From Campylobacteraceae bacterium (GTDB taxonomy: Bacteria > Campylobacterota > Campylobacteria > Campylobacterales > Campylobacteraceae): a DNA stretch of 64,000 nt. How positions within the stretch are numbered: position 1 is the first letter of the stretch; each line of letters opens with the position of its first letter. Under the pieces are notes generated by a model. That model searched no databases. It was not told where the DNA came from and saw only the letters and a program-made list of their open reading frames with translations. The DNA lies in NCBI GenBank assembly GCA_031268335.1, contig JAIRXG010000030.1, positions 1-64,000 on the forward strand, given 5' to 3'. Made by a program: the position numbers and the translations under genes. Positions 1 to 10,164 of the stretch are shown piece by piece.

Positions 1-440
1 AATAAAACCCTTTAATCAACTATTTTTTGAACTTTTTCCAATCAATTATAACAATGATAAGTAAAAGAACAAATTATAGCAATAAAACGTTATAATATCG
101 ATATTTTTATAAAAATAGATTAAAGATCGGTTGGAAAAATGGGCAACCTTGTTCTTTATGAAATTTTGCAACATAAAACCAACAAAATATTTGACTTTAA
201 ACTTTAGCGGTTACAAATTGCTATATTGATCTATTATATTATTAAAATCATTTTTGAGATTCTTGTTATGATATATTGTTTTAAGCATAATGTTTTTTTG
301 TTGCCATCTAGAACTCATATTACATGTAATGGCTTTTTGCATTTTTGTCATAAAAAAACTACTTTCAATTTGTTTGGCATATAAAATAAAATTTCACATT
401 TTTTTGATAGAATTCCACAAACGGAATAAAAGGTACAACG
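1..440. other. Intergenic region upstream of topA
   Basis: AT-rich stretch with no coding region I can support on either strand. It presumably holds the topA promoter; a TATAAAATAAAAT tract near 379-391 is a plausible -10 region. One copy of the dispersed TACATGTA palindrome lies near 320. Nothing else was recognised. Confidence 0.5.
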
Positions 441-2522
441 TTGAAATCTTTAATCATAGTAGAATCGCCCACAAAAGCAAAAACAATATCAGGTTTTTTA
501 GATAAAAACGAAAGCGATGTGAGTTATCAAATTATCGCCTCAAAAGGACATGTAAGAGATTTGCCGAAAAATACTTTTGGCATCAAAATAGAAAAGGGCA
601 GCTTCGTTCCCGAATATAAAATAGCAAAAGAGCACACCAAAATAGTTAAAGAGATAAAAGAACTTGCTAAAAAAAGCGATGAAGTATTTATAGCGACCGA
701 CGAAGATAGAGAAGGTGAAGCTATCGGATTTCATATTGCAACAGCTATTGGTAAAGACCCCGAATCACTTCCGAGGATAGCTTTCCACGAAATAACAAAA
801 ACAGCTATTTTAAATTCACTCAAAAATCCGCGCAAAATAGATATCAACAGCGTAAATGCTCAACAAGCAAGAAGGCTTCTTGATAGAATAGTCGGCTACA
901 AACTTTCACCGTTACTTGGTTTAAAAATCCAAAAAGGTTTAAGCGCTGGACGTGTACAATCGGCTGCTTTGAAAATAGTAGTGGACAGAGAGCGTGAGAT
1001 AAAAGCTTTTAACAAAGAAGAGTATTGGACGATAGACGGAACATTTAAAAAAGATATAGAAGCCTTACTTATAGAGTTTAAAAGTAAAAAAATAGAGAAA
1101 ATGAGCATAAAAAGCGAAACGGAAGCCATTAAAATAAAAGATGCTCTTAAAGATGAAAATTTTATTGTAGCAAGCATAGAAAAGAAAAAGAAAACTAGCG
1201 CGCCGCAACCTCCGTTTATGACCTCAACTTTGCAACAAACAGCGTCTTCTTTGCTTGGGTTTTCACCAAGAAAAACAATGAGTATAGCCCAAAAATTATA
1301 CGAGGGCGTAAAAACGCATAACGGCACAAGCGGTGTCATAACATACATGAGAACGGATTCTTTAAATATAGCAAAAGAAGCCATAGAGGAGGGCCGTAAA
1401 GAGATATTTGAAACTTATGGCAAAGACTATTTGCCTGAAAAAGCAAGATTTTATGCTACAAAATCTAAAAGCGCTCAAGAGGCTCACGAAGCAATACGCC
1501 CTACTATTATAGATTTCACGCCAAATATTGCTAAAAAATACTTAGATAATGATGAGTTCAGGCTTTATGCTTTGATATACAATCGCTTCTTGGCTTCTCA
1601 AATGACAAACGCCATATTCGAGTCCCAAAATGTGATATTTGCATCCGATAGCGGTAAATTTAAAGCAAACGGGCGAAGGCTTGTATTTGACGGATTTTAT
1701 AGAGTGTACGGTGAGAGTGATAAAAATACGCTTTTGCCAAATCTAAAAGAGGGTGAAAAAATAGATTTGGAAAAATTGGAAGCAAATCAACATTTTACGG
1801 AACCGCCGTCAAGATATTCGGAGGCAAGCTTAATCAGCAAATTGGAAAATCTCGGCATAGGACGCCCCTCTACCTACGCGCCTACAATTTCTATATTGAC
1901 TTCGCGCGATTACATAAATATAGAAAAAAAACAGATAATTCCAACCGAAATCGCTTTTACGGTTACAAAAATGCTTGAAGATAATTTTCCAAATATAGTT
2001 GACAGCAATTTTACATCTCTTATGGAAGATACTCTTGATTTGATAGCGGAAGGGAAAAAAGATTGGCAAGCTGTACTTGCCGAATTTTATACGCCGTTTG
2101 ACGAAAAAGTAGCTAAAGGTAAAAAAGAGATACAAAGCGTTAAAATAGCCACGCCTACAGGTGAAAAATGCCCTGAGTGCGGAAGCGAGCTTATATTAAG
2201 AAAAGGACGTTTTGGGGAATTTGTTGCATGTAGCGGTTACCCCAAATGCAAATATACAAAAAATGTATCCGTAGCCCCAAAAGCAGAACCGATAAAATTA
2301 TCCATCAAATGCCCTGAGTGCGACGGAGACATCATAGAGCGCAAATCAAAAAGAGGCAAATTTTTTGGTTGCTCAAATTATCCAAAATGCAAATTTGCTT
2401 CAAATAACGAACCGACAAATCAAAAATGCCCGAAATGCGGCTACATATTAGTAAAAAAAGTGTTAAAAAAAGGCGAACAATTAGAGTGTTTGAAATGCAA
2501 ACATAAAATAGGCGAAGAGTAA
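441..2522 (+). CDS. topA: DNA topoisomerase I
   Basis: Type IA topoisomerase that relaxes negatively supercoiled DNA through a transient tyrosyl-DNA bond. The 693-aa protein opens with the TOPRIM signature (LIIVESPTKAKT, then DEDREGEAIG near residue 95). The catalytic tyrosine is in the GVITYMRTDS motif near residue 300. The C-terminus carries three zinc-ribbon modules with paired Cys (CPEC...C...C, CPEC...C...C, CPKC...C..C) at about 575-690. The start is a TTG, chosen because the TOPRIM strand begins immediately after it and an AAAAGG Shine-Dalgarno sequence lies about 8 nt upstream. The next gene follows after 25 nt, so co-transcription is likely. The reading frame is intact. Confidence 0.97.
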   Translation: MKSLIIVESPTKAKTISGFLDKNESDVSYQIIASKGHVRDLPKNTFGIKIEKGSFVPEYKIAKEHTKIVKEIKELAKKSDEVFIATDEDREGEAIGFHIATAIGKDPESLPRIAFHEITKTAILNSLKNPRKIDINSVNAQQARRLLDRIVGYKLSPLLGLKIQKGLSAGRVQSAALKIVVDREREIKAFNKEEYWTIDGTFKKDIEALLIEFKSKKIEKMSIKSETEAIKIKDALKDENFIVASIEKKKKTSAPQPPFMTSTLQQTASSLLGFSPRKTMSIAQKLYEGVKTHNGTSGVITYMRTDSLNIAKEAIEEGRKEIFETYGKDYLPEKARFYATKSKSAQEAHEAIRPTIIDFTPNIAKKYLDNDEFRLYALIYNRFLASQMTNAIFESQNVIFASDSGKFKANGRRLVFDGFYRVYGESDKNTLLPNLKEGEKIDLEKLEANQHFTEPPSRYSEASLISKLENLGIGRPSTYAPTISILTSRDYINIEKKQIIPTEIAFTVTKMLEDNFPNIVDSNFTSLMEDTLDLIAEGKKDWQAVLAEFYTPFDEKVAKGKKEIQSVKIATPTGEKCPECGSELILRKGRFGEFVACSGYPKCKYTKNVSVAPKAEPIKLSIKCPECDGDIIERKSKRGKFFGCSNYPKCKFASNNEPTNQKCPKCGYILVKKVLKKGEQLECLKCKHKIGEE

Positions 2523-2547
2523 TATAAATTATTTAAAAAAGCAAAAT

Positions 2548-3660
2548 ATGAGCAAAAAAAGAAAAACCATGCATGTAGCTTTATTAATCATCTGCTTTAT
2601 TATTGCTTTCATCGCTTTTTATCTTAATACCGCAAAATTCGGAGCACTTCCAAGTGGCGAATATGCCGACCTTATACAAAAATCCTCCAATTACAAAAAC
2701 GGTAAATTTCAAAACATATTGCCGACCCCTCAGGCGACAGAAGGAGTAGGATTTGTTGAGATGATGACAAAATATCTGTTTTATTCTCCGCCAAATTTAA
2801 GACCGTCGACTCCAATCCCGCATGTAAAAACCGACCTTTTAAATCTAAATAAAGACGAAAATATTTTGATTTGGTTCGGACACTCTTCATTTTTCATGCA
2901 AATTGAGGGTAAAAGCATATTAATTGACCCCGTGTTTAGCAAAAATGCCTCTCCCGTGCCTTTTACCACAAAAGCATTTGAAGGCACAAATAGCTACAAT
3001 GCCGAAGATATTCCTAATATTGATTATCTCGTCATTACGCATGACCATTGGGATCATTTGGATTATTCTACGATTATGAATTTAAAAAATAAAATCAAAA
3101 GAGTGATATTACCGCTTGGAGTCGGTGCGCATTTTAAACATTGGGGATTTGACGAAAGTATGATAAACGAGATGGATTGGAATGAAAGCATTGTTTTGGA
3201 TAATGATTTTATTATACATTGCCTTACAGCCAGACATTTTTCAGGCAGAAATTTAAAATTTAACCAATCTTTGTGGGCGTCGTTTTTGGTAAAAACTAAA
3301 AATTTTACATTTTTTGTAGACGGGGATTCCGGATATGGAGAGCATTATAAAGATATAGGCGATATTTTTGGAGAAATTGACTTAGCGATAATAGATAGTG
3401 GACAATATGATAAAAATTGGAAATATATTCACAAAAGCCCTACGGAAGTTATACGTTCAGCACTTGATTTAAAGGCAAAAAACTTGCTCCCATCTCACAT
3501 AGCAAAATTTGCACTGGCAAACCACGCATGGAATGAACCGCTGGTAACTTTGAAAAATGAGAGTCAAAATCTCAATTTTTCACTTCTAACGCCTATGGTG
3601 GGTGAAAAAGTAAAACTTAACAATGAAACACAAGTTTTTAAAGATTGGTGGAACTTTTAA
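2548..3660 (+). CDS. Membrane-anchored metallo-beta-lactamase-fold hydrolase
   Basis: A 370-aa protein with an N-terminal hydrophobic anchor (about residues 8-27) followed by a metallo-beta-lactamase fold. The metal-binding motif THDHWDHLDY lies near residue 163, and other likely ligands are H in TARHFSGR and D in FVDGDSGYG. The overall pattern (IWFGHSSFFMQ, LIDPVFS, HDHWDHLD) resembles the UlaG / NAPE-phospholipase D-like branch of the superfamily, so a phosphodiester or lactone substrate is possible but not shown. It starts 25 nt after topA in the same direction. The substrate is unknown. Confidence 0.8.
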   Translation: MSKKRKTMHVALLIICFIIAFIAFYLNTAKFGALPSGEYADLIQKSSNYKNGKFQNILPTPQATEGVGFVEMMTKYLFYSPPNLRPSTPIPHVKTDLLNLNKDENILIWFGHSSFFMQIEGKSILIDPVFSKNASPVPFTTKAFEGTNSYNAEDIPNIDYLVITHDHWDHLDYSTIMNLKNKIKRVILPLGVGAHFKHWGFDESMINEMDWNESIVLDNDFIIHCLTARHFSGRNLKFNQSLWASFLVKTKNFTFFVDGDSGYGEHYKDIGDIFGEIDLAIIDSGQYDKNWKYIHKSPTEVIRSALDLKAKNLLPSHIAKFALANHAWNEPLVTLKNESQNLNFSLLTPMVGEKVKLNNETQVFKDWWNF

Positions 3661-3703
3661 AATTCTTATGAAATAATACAAAAAGTAACACTAAATATTT
3701 TCT

Positions 3704-3726
3704 AAAGTGCAAAATCGTTACACTTT
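3704..3726 (+). terminator. Weak hairpin after the MBL-fold gene
   Basis: AAAGTG and CACTTT arms separated by 11 nt and followed by a short T-rich run, 44 nt after the MBL-fold gene. It could end the topA transcript. Alternatively it is an operator-like palindrome upstream of gltA. The stem is only 6 bp, so the call is tentative. Confidence 0.3.
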
Positions 3727-3770
3727 CTTTCAGGTAAAGATTTTGTAAGACATTTTGATACTCTATTTGT

Positions 3771-3780
3771 TTATAATAAT
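3771..3780 (+). promoter_or_regulatory. Probable -10 region of gltA
   Basis: TTATAATAAT contains a near-perfect TATAAT box about 27-36 nt upstream of the gltA start. It is preceded by a T-rich tract with no clear -35, as is common for sigma70-type promoters in Campylobacterota. An AAAAGGA ribosome-binding site lies at 3793-3799. Confidence 0.5.
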
Positions 3781-3806
3781 AGGCAAACACGCAAAAGGAT
3801 TAAAGA

Positions 3807-5093
3807 ATGGAACAAAAAAACAGCGTTACGGTAATCGACAATCGCAATGGTAAAAGTTATGAATTTCCGATACTTGACGGTACTATGGGTCCATCTGTTG
3901 TTGATATTTCAAATTTTTATAAAAATACCGAAATGTTTACACTAGACAACGGTTTTACATCAACAGCCTCATGTCAATCAGCCATCACTTATATAGATGG
4001 TGAAAAAGGTAAACTGATGTATAGAGGATACGACATATCGTATCTTGCTACGCAAAAAATATTTGCCGATACGGCGCATTTGTTGTTATACAAAAAACTT
4101 CCGACCGAGGAAGAGCGCGAAGCGTTTAGATTGGAACTCAAAAGACGCTCATTTATACATGAAGGAATGATGAAGTTGTTTGACGCATTTCCGGACAACG
4201 CGCATCCCATGGCTATTTTATCAGCGTCCGTCTCCGCGCTTTCGACTTTCTATTTTGACCATTTAAGTATAGACACACCTTCAGAATATATGGAAATGGC
4301 GAAAAGAATTGTCGCTAAAATACCAACAATAGCTGCATTTTCATATAGATACAGTAGAGGACTTCCCATAATCTATCCGGACTTAGACCGCGGTTTTGTA
4401 GAAAATATACTGTACATGCTAAGAGCATTTCCTTACGACCATGTAAATTTGGAACCAATCGAAGTAAAGGCGCTTGATACTATTTTAACGCTTCACGCAG
4501 ATCACGAACAAAACGCTTCTACTACCACGGTTCGCACAGTAGCGTCAACACACGCCCATCCGTACGCGGCTGTGAGCGCCGGAATAAGCGCGCTTTGGGG
4601 CAGAGCCCATGGAGGAGCAAACGAATCGGTTATCAGCCAACTTGAAATGATAGGTGATGTAAAAAATGTCGAAAAATACATTGCAAAAGCCAAAGATAAA
4701 AATGATCCGTTTAGACTAATGGGGTTTGGACACAGAGTGTACAAAAGCTTTGACCCGCGCGCAGCAATACTCAAAAACATACGCGAACAACTTATGAAAA
4801 AGAACGATATAAAAATAGACGGAAAACTTGTTGAAGTCGCAAATAGAATTGAAGAGATTGCGTTGAAAGATGAATACTTTATAAAAAGACACTTGTATCC
4901 GAATATAGATTTTTATTCGGGGCTTATTTTGCGCGCGCTTGGTATTCCAAAAGATATGTTTGCGGTAATTTTTGTTATAGGAAGAACTCCTGGTTGGATA
5001 GCTCAATGGATAGAACTCAAAGAACATAACGAAAGAATCACCAGACCGAGACAACTGTATGTCGGTCCAATGGAACAAACACCAAAATATTGA
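3807..5093 (+). CDS. gltA: Citrate synthase
   Basis: Condenses oxaloacetate and acetyl-CoA to citrate, the entry step of the TCA cycle (oxidative or reductive branch). The 428-aa length matches the type II bacterial enzyme. Visible active-site motifs are LHADHEQNAST, the GRAHGGANE histidine loop and GFGHRVYKSFDPRA, in the expected order. The start ATG is supported by an AAAAGGA box 7 nt upstream. The gene is monocistronic, with a promoter-like element upstream and a palindromic hairpin downstream. Confidence 0.97.
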   Translation: MEQKNSVTVIDNRNGKSYEFPILDGTMGPSVVDISNFYKNTEMFTLDNGFTSTASCQSAITYIDGEKGKLMYRGYDISYLATQKIFADTAHLLLYKKLPTEEEREAFRLELKRRSFIHEGMMKLFDAFPDNAHPMAILSASVSALSTFYFDHLSIDTPSEYMEMAKRIVAKIPTIAAFSYRYSRGLPIIYPDLDRGFVENILYMLRAFPYDHVNLEPIEVKALDTILTLHADHEQNASTTTVRTVASTHAHPYAAVSAGISALWGRAHGGANESVISQLEMIGDVKNVEKYIAKAKDKNDPFRLMGFGHRVYKSFDPRAAILKNIREQLMKKNDIKIDGKLVEVANRIEEIALKDEYFIKRHLYPNIDFYSGLILRALGIPKDMFAVIFVIGRTPGWIAQWIELKEHNERITRPRQLYVGPMEQTPKY

Positions 5094-5097
5094 CAAA

Positions 5098-5135
5098 AAA
5101 GATAATTTGCGAGAGTATTCTTGCAAATTATCTTT
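5098..5135. terminator. Bidirectional terminator between gltA and bcp
   Basis: Perfect 13-bp inverted repeat AAAGATAATTTGC / GCAAATTATCTTT with a 12-nt loop, directly after the gltA stop. On the minus strand it is followed by a run of T, so it may serve the converging bcp transcript as well as gltA. Confidence 0.75.
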
Positions 5136-5158
5136 CTTTGAGGGTTTGAAATAATTAC

Positions 5159-5180
5159 AATTGCTTACATGTAGGCAATT
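5159..5180 (+). terminator. Second hairpin centred on TACATGTA
   Basis: AATTGC-T-TACATGTA-G-GCAATT forms a near-perfect palindrome followed by TTTATT. It may act as a backup terminator for gltA. It is one of several hairpins in the window built around the TACATGTA octamer. Confidence 0.45.
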
Positions 5181-5246
5181 TTATTAAAACCATTATATCA
5201 AATGCAATTTTTACCGATAACCATAACTAAAAATACTAGTGATTTC

Positions 5247-5732
5247 TCAATCTGACTTTATATTTTTTTGTAAATTTACAAGCGTATTTTTAACTTCATC
5301 GCTATGTCCTTTTACGCTTACCTTTCGCCAAATTTTAGCGATTTTTCCATCCGCGTCAATCAAAAACGTAGAGCGTTCTATACCCATATACTCTTTGCCG
5401 TAATTCTTTTTTAATTTCCATACTTCATAAGCTTTCGCCGTCTCTTTTTGTTCATCGGACAAAAGAGTAAAAGCGATATTTTGTTTTTGTATGAAGTTTT
5501 GATGCGATTTTACGCTATCCGGACTTATCCCCAATATCACAGCGTCTAACTTTTTAAAATCAGGCAACGCCGCTGTAAAATCACAAGCTTCCGTTGTACA
5601 ACCGGGTGTATTATCTTTTGGATAAAAATATAAAACAACCCATTTTCCTCTCAAATCTTTCAAACTTATCTCTATATCGTCTTGGTTTTTCAGCGAAAAT
5701 TGCGGTGCCGCTTTTTCTATCTCTATTGACAT
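5247..5732 (-). CDS. bcp: Thiol peroxidase of the Bcp/PrxQ peroxiredoxin family
   Basis: Reduces hydrogen peroxide and organic hydroperoxides using a peroxidatic cysteine recycled by thioredoxin. The 161-aa protein has the family motif DNTPGCTTEACDF near residue 45. The first Cys is peroxidatic and the second (five residues on) is the resolving Cys of the PrxQ type. It is a cytosolic protein with no signal peptide. It lies 46 nt downstream of a small tautomerase gene on the same strand, possibly as a two-gene unit. trxA/trxB elsewhere in this window could supply its electrons. Confidence 0.93.
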   Translation of the reverse strand: MSIEIEKAAPQFSLKNQDDIEISLKDLRGKWVVLYFYPKDNTPGCTTEACDFTAALPDFKKLDAVILGISPDSVKSHQNFIQKQNIAFTLLSDEQKETAKAYEVWKLKKNYGKEYMGIERSTFLIDADGKIAKIWRKVSVKGHSDEVKNTLVNLQKNIKSD

Positions 5733-5778
5733 GTGTTTTCCTTAAATTTCATTTTTTGCAATAAGCTTAAAACAGCGT

Positions 5779-5988
5779 CTAACCTTTTGGTGTTTTTGCT
5801 CTTATTGTTGTGATGCTTTCGCCGCCTATGCCCCAATTGTCTGTATCCACTTCATCTATCGTTACAACCGTGGTTTTCGGATTTTTATTCAACACATTTA
5901 CCAGTAAATCCGTTACGCCTTTGATGAGAGCCGCTTTTTGCTCTTTTGTAGCCCCATCTTTAGTGATTTTTATATTTACATATGGCAC
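5779..5988 (-). CDS. 4-oxalocrotonate tautomerase family protein
   Basis: A 69-aa protein beginning MPYVNIKITKDG. After removal of Met, Pro at position 1 would be the catalytic general base typical of the tautomerase superfamily, and the length matches 4-OT monomers that form hexamers. A conserved Arg of the active site is not obvious. No aromatic degradation pathway is visible nearby, so the physiological substrate is unknown. The start ATG is preceded by AAGGGGAAA. Confidence 0.85.
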   Translation of the reverse strand: MPYVNIKITKDGATKEQKAALIKGVTDLLVNVLNKNPKTTVVTIDEVDTDNWGIGGESITTIRAKTPKG

Positions 5989-6179
5989 ATTTTCCCCTTA
6001 CATGTATGATTTTTAGAAATATTATAACTAAGCGAAGCTAAAATAAATCGCATTTGCAAAATTGATAAATTTTATGCTAATTTGACTTTATCTTACATAT
6101 AAAAACTCTTTTAAACCTACCTTTAAACTTTTTTGAGGTAATATTAAAGCTTATCAATAAATTACTCAAAGGTAAAATC

Positions 6180-7103
6180 ATGGCTTTAGTAGAATCTAAA
6201 TTTATATGGTTTGACGGCAAATTGGTTCCTTGGAATGAAGCAAAGGTTCATGTATTAACACATACGCTTCATTATGGAAATGGCGTTTTTGAGGGTACAA
6301 GAGCTTACAAAACGGATAAGGGTTTGGCGATTTTTCGTCTGCAAGAGCACACAAAAAGGCTTTTAAATTCGGCAAAAATAGTCGCAATCAACTCCGGATA
6401 TACTCAAAAAGAGTTAGAAAACGCGCAAATAGAACTTTTAAAAGCTAATACTTACAATGGAAATGTTTATATAAGACCTATTATATTTTTAGGTTATGGC
6501 GTTATGGGCGTAAATCATAGGGAGGCGCCAGTGCAAACAGCCATAGCTTCGTGGGAATGGGGAGCTTATCTTGGAGACGAAGGACTTGCCAACGGTATAA
6601 AAGTTAAAATATCGTCTTTTACCAGAAATTCGGTTAAGTCTATGATGGGTAAAGCTAAAGCGGCGGCAAATTATCTGAATTCACAAATGGCAAAATACGA
6701 AGCGTTGGACGCAGGGTATGAAGAAGCGTTATTGCTCGATGACGAAGGATTTATAGCAGAAGGCAGCGGCGAGTGCTTTTTTATCGTAAGAGACGGTAAA
6801 CTTATTACGCCTCCAAACGACAATTCACTTGAGAGTATCACGCAAGATTCCGTCATCCAAATCGCAACAAAACTTGGCATAACGATAGATAGAAGAAGAA
6901 TATCAAGAGATGAAGTTTATATGGCAGACGAAGCGTTTTTCACAGGAACGGCAGCGGAAGTTACGCCTATAAACAATGTTGATGGAAGAGTTATAGGAGA
7001 TGGCAAGCGAGGTGAGATTACCAAAAAACTACAAGATGCTTATTTTGATGTTGTGTACGGAAAAGACAAATCATTTGAGCACTTTTTAACATATATAAAT
7101 TAA
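6180..7103 (+). CDS. ilvE: Branched-chain amino acid aminotransferase
   Basis: PLP-dependent class IV aminotransferase performing the last step of Val/Leu/Ile biosynthesis. The 307-aa protein shows the family start (KFIWFDGKLVPWNEAKVHVLTHTLHYG), the PLP lysine region SMMGKAKAAANYLNS near residue 160 and the EGSGECFFIV motif near 195. AAAGG lies 7 nt before the ATG. It is the first gene of a tight cluster with an SPFH protein and hisIE; the ilvE/SPFH pairing is, as I recall, also present in C. jejuni. Confidence 0.95.
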   Translation: MALVESKFIWFDGKLVPWNEAKVHVLTHTLHYGNGVFEGTRAYKTDKGLAIFRLQEHTKRLLNSAKIVAINSGYTQKELENAQIELLKANTYNGNVYIRPIIFLGYGVMGVNHREAPVQTAIASWEWGAYLGDEGLANGIKVKISSFTRNSVKSMMGKAKAAANYLNSQMAKYEALDAGYEEALLLDDEGFIAEGSGECFFIVRDGKLITPPNDNSLESITQDSVIQIATKLGITIDRRRISRDEVYMADEAFFTGTAAEVTPINNVDGRVIGDGKRGEITKKLQDAYFDVVYGKDKSFEHFLTYIN

Positions 7104-7121
7104 AAAATACAAAGGAAAAAT

Positions 7122-8240
7122 ATGCCGGCAGATTTAAACGATTATTTTAAAAAACGAAATGGGGGCGGAAGCGACAATAATAACCAAACCGGTGGAGGAG
7201 ATAGGGGAAATAACTTTAACCTGAAATTACCACAATTTGACAATAAAAAGGCTATGCCGATTTATATTATTATAGCCATTATGCTGCTTCTTATTGTAGC
7301 GCGTCCTTTTACCATTATAAATTCAGGTGAACTTGGCATAAGGGTAACAACTGGTATCTACTCACCTAATACTTTGGAGCCAGGACTTCACTTTTTTATA
7401 CCGTTCATTCAAGATATAATTGTAGTTGACGCTAAAGTAAGAATGATGAGCTATACCTCTACAGAGCAACTCGGCGGTATAGGGTCAAATATGCTAAAAG
7501 TAGGCGGGGATTCTATAGCGACATCATCTATCATATCAAAAGAATCCATTTCGGTCAAAGACGCTAGAAACTTGGATTTTCATATAGATTTGACCGTTCA
7601 GTATCAGTTGGATCGCACAAATGCGCCAAATACCATATCTGTTTGGGGTTTAAATTGGGAAAATAAAATTATTGATCCGGCTGTTCGTGAAGTTGTGCGA
7701 GAGGTAGCAGGAAAATATAACGCCGAAGATATTCCTCAAAAACGAAGCGCATTCGGCGATGAGATAAAAGATGGTATAAAAACGCATATTGAGGCTTTGC
7801 AAGGCGAACCTGTGGTACTTCTATCGGTACAATTGAGAGAGATTATTTTACCTGAAAATATCAAAGAGCAGATAGCAAGAATCCAACTTGCACGTCAGCA
7901 AACCGAACAAGCGAGATATGAGGTTGAGAAAGCAAAACAAGAAGCGGAAAAAAGAGTAGCGCTTGCTCAAGGTGAGGCAGACGCTGTCAAAGTAAATGCG
8001 CAAGGAAGAGCTGATGCCGTTAAGATAGAGGCTGATGCCAGCGCTTATGCAAACAATATCGTAGCTAAAAGTTTAACTTCAAGTTTGTTGCAACTTCGCC
8101 AAATTGAAACTCAGGCAAAATTCAACGAAGCTTTAAGAGAAAACAAAGACGCTCAAATATTCCTGACTCCCGGAGGCGCAGTGCCAAATATTTGGGTTGA
8201 CACAAAAGACAAACAAAGACAATCAAGCATAGGACAATGA
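7122..8240 (+). CDS. Prohibitin/HflK-like SPFH (band 7) membrane protein
   Basis: A 372-aa protein with a Gly/Asn-rich cytoplasmic N-terminus (residues 1-42), one transmembrane helix (about 46-65) and an SPFH domain starting near residue 68 ([13 protein letters not shown]). A long charged coiled coil (about 255-310) contains repeated [21 protein letters not shown] segments. The family forms ring-like membrane scaffolds that regulate proteases or organise membranes. It begins 18 nt after ilvE, has an AAAGGA ribosome site, and its TGA overlaps the hisIE ATG by 4 nt, implying translational coupling. Confidence 0.88.
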   Translation: MPADLNDYFKKRNGGGSDNNNQTGGGDRGNNFNLKLPQFDNKKAMPIYIIIAIMLLLIVARPFTIINSGELGIRVTTGIYSPNTLEPGLHFFIPFIQDIIVVDAKVRMMSYTSTEQLGGIGSNMLKVGGDSIATSSIISKESISVKDARNLDFHIDLTVQYQLDRTNAPNTISVWGLNWENKIIDPAVREVVREVAGKYNAEDIPQKRSAFGDEIKDGIKTHIEALQGEPVVLLSVQLREIILPENIKEQIARIQLARQQTEQARYEVEKAKQEAEKRVALAQGEADAVKVNAQGRADAVKIEADASAYANNIVAKSLTSSLLQLRQIETQAKFNEALRENKDAQIFLTPGGAVPNIWVDTKDKQRQSSIGQ

Positions 8241-8905
8241 ACAATATAAAAATAGATTGGGAGTGGATAAAACTGCTCCCCGTTATCGCACAAGACTTTA
8301 AAAGCAATGAAGTGCTGATGCTAGCCTATATGAATGAAGAAGCTTACGGTCTAACGCTTCAAACAAAATTTGCTCATTACTTTTCCAGAAGTAAACAGCG
8401 TATTTGGAAAAAAGGCGAAGAGAGCGGCAATATCCAAAATGTAAAAGAGATTTTTTTAGATTGCGATAATGATACGTTGCTTTTAAAAGTTGAACAAATA
8501 GGTGCAGCATGCCACACGGGAAATAAAACCTGCTTTTTTAAAAATGTTTTGTTTCCCGTATCCTTGCAAACAAAAGCGGTTACTGCTCCAAATTACAATA
8601 TCATAGACAAACTATACCACACTATTCAAGAGCGAAAAGATGCGGACGCGGAAAGCTCTTATGTCGCAAAACTTTTCAAAAAAGGCGACAATGCGTTTTT
8701 GAAAAAAGTCGTTGAAGAAGCGGGCGAATTTACATTTGCTGTGAAAGACAAAGATGAAAAAGAGATAATATATGAAGGTGCGGATCTTATTTTTCACTTT
8801 CTCGTTGCATTAGCAAGCAAAAACATACACCCCGAACGCATAGAGCAAGAACTTATCAGGCGGTCAGGTATAAGCGGAATTGAAGAGAAAAAAAGCAGAA
8901 AATAA
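8237..8905 (+). CDS. hisIE: Bifunctional phosphoribosyl-AMP cyclohydrolase / phosphoribosyl-ATP pyrophosphatase
   Basis: Catalyses steps 2 and 3 of histidine biosynthesis. The N-terminal HisI half (residues 1-115) has the metal-binding [11 protein letters not shown] motif and the Zn cysteines in [13 protein letters not shown]. The C-terminal HisE half (about 115-222) has LYHTIQERK and [10 protein letters not shown], with EGADLIFHF completing the pyrophosphatase site. The 222-aa length is right for the fusion. The start overlaps the preceding stop (ATGA). Confidence 0.94.
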   Translation: MNNIKIDWEWIKLLPVIAQDFKSNEVLMLAYMNEEAYGLTLQTKFAHYFSRSKQRIWKKGEESGNIQNVKEIFLDCDNDTLLLKVEQIGAACHTGNKTCFFKNVLFPVSLQTKAVTAPNYNIIDKLYHTIQERKDADAESSYVAKLFKKGDNAFLKKVVEEAGEFTFAVKDKDEKEIIYEGADLIFHFLVALASKNIHPERIEQELIRRSGISGIEEKKSRK

Positions 8906-9838
8906 AACCTTATCACTTGGATTTGTATCTCATGCTAATGTTGATAGTATCGTCTACATGTCATTTAATGATGTGGTTTGCGACATTAAAAAATGAAATG
9001 TACTTTGATGCAATTTTTTCTAATCTTTTAAGTCTTGCAAAGCAAAAAAGCGATTTATTTTTTGCAAAATAGACTTCAATGCTAACGACATTTGGGCTCA
9101 ATAAAAAGGCGAATTTATATATTGATGAAGTCTATAATATCGGTAATTTGGTAAAAATTTTACGCTTAAAGATGTGGTTTTTGAAATTTTATTTTTAACA
9201 ATATGGCGATAAACTTTGTAATCGGCAAAACGGTGTAGCTCCAATTACCTTAAAAATTGACAAGTATGCAAGGCACAAAAATATGTTTTAACGATAAATT
9301 CACATATACCCTTTTAGAAATTCTCAAATATTATAATTAATGTAAATAACTAATAATCACCACCATTTAGCATGACATTTTTGATATTTTTTGAATGATG
9401 CCTCTCGTGTCATAATGGTTACATGCAAGACAAATTTAAAATGCAAGAATGTATACAACGAAATGAAATCGAACTTATGATAACAACCTTGCTTTTTGAT
9501 ATAAAAAAACGCAAGATAAACACTATTTGTTAGACGCAATTTTTAGCAAGATTATTTAACTTTTTATTTTCATCTTTGTTTGCTATTTTCACTTCTGGCA
9601 ATTCAAAACTACCACAGATTTATACATGATAGAAAAAATTTTACTTTTTTATTTGCATGCTTTATTCTTTCTTTTATATGTAGAATCTTTTATCATAATC
9701 ACTAAATTGCTCATTGGATTGATGCCCATTTTTCATAGTTAAATACATTTCATCATCTAAATACTTTTTGGGCGATTTATACTTACAACCTGTAACCTTA
9801 TATTTACACAGTCGTATCTAACGGTTTGGTGCACATGT
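8906..9838. other. Degenerate region without intact genes
   Basis: About 0.9 kb with short coding-like fragments but no intact gene. On the plus strand near 8995-9200 two adjacent fragments read MYFDAIFSNLLSLAKQKSD and MLTTFGLNKKANLYIDEV. Near 9424-9560 another short fragment (MQDKFKMQECIQRNEIEL) needs one frame change to continue. On the minus strand near 9670-9780 a fragment contains YLDDEMYLTMKNGHQS. None could be assigned to a family. The pattern is that of old, decayed accessory genes. Confidence 0.5.
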
Positions 9839-10053
9839 TTATTTTCTGTCGACAATTTTATTAAATATGATGCATTTTTCTTTCAAAGAAATTTTACTCA
9901 CCTGATACCCAAATCGACTAACCTCTTTTTTGTAAGTTAAAAAAGCGTGGTCGATATCAAATCCGACAATATCTTTATCTCTTCAAACGTGAGCTTTAGC
10001 ATGTAGCTTCCATCGGTTTGAAGATATTTCCATAGTTGTTCGTATTTGCTCAT
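9839..10053 (-). pseudogene. Frameshifted ~71-codon small conserved protein
   Basis: On the minus strand an ATG with a strong GGAGG ribosome site opens a frame reading MSKYEQLWKYLQTDGSYML, LTFEEIK. It then needs a single added base in the run at about 9976-9980 (GATAAAGATATTG) to continue as DIVGFDIDHAFLTYKKEV, then VSKISLKEK, IIFNKIVDRK and a stop. The total is 215 nt, one short of 72 codons. The repaired protein resembles a widespread ~70-aa hypothetical family that I recall as DUF7662; that name is from memory. One base deletion has inactivated it, unless it is a sequencing error. Confidence 0.6.
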
Positions 10054-10164
10054 AATCTGCTACCTCCAATTTTATGATGTACTATCCTCAAATACTAAAA
10101 CGCAATTCGTAATATTTTTATTTCACAAAATGATTATCATTGAAACAATTTAGCTTCTTTTGAT

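Noticed and set aside
290..505. Open frame overlapping the topA start
   Set aside because: Out of frame with topA, no ribosome site, composition not protein-like; topA starts at 441 with clear family sequence.
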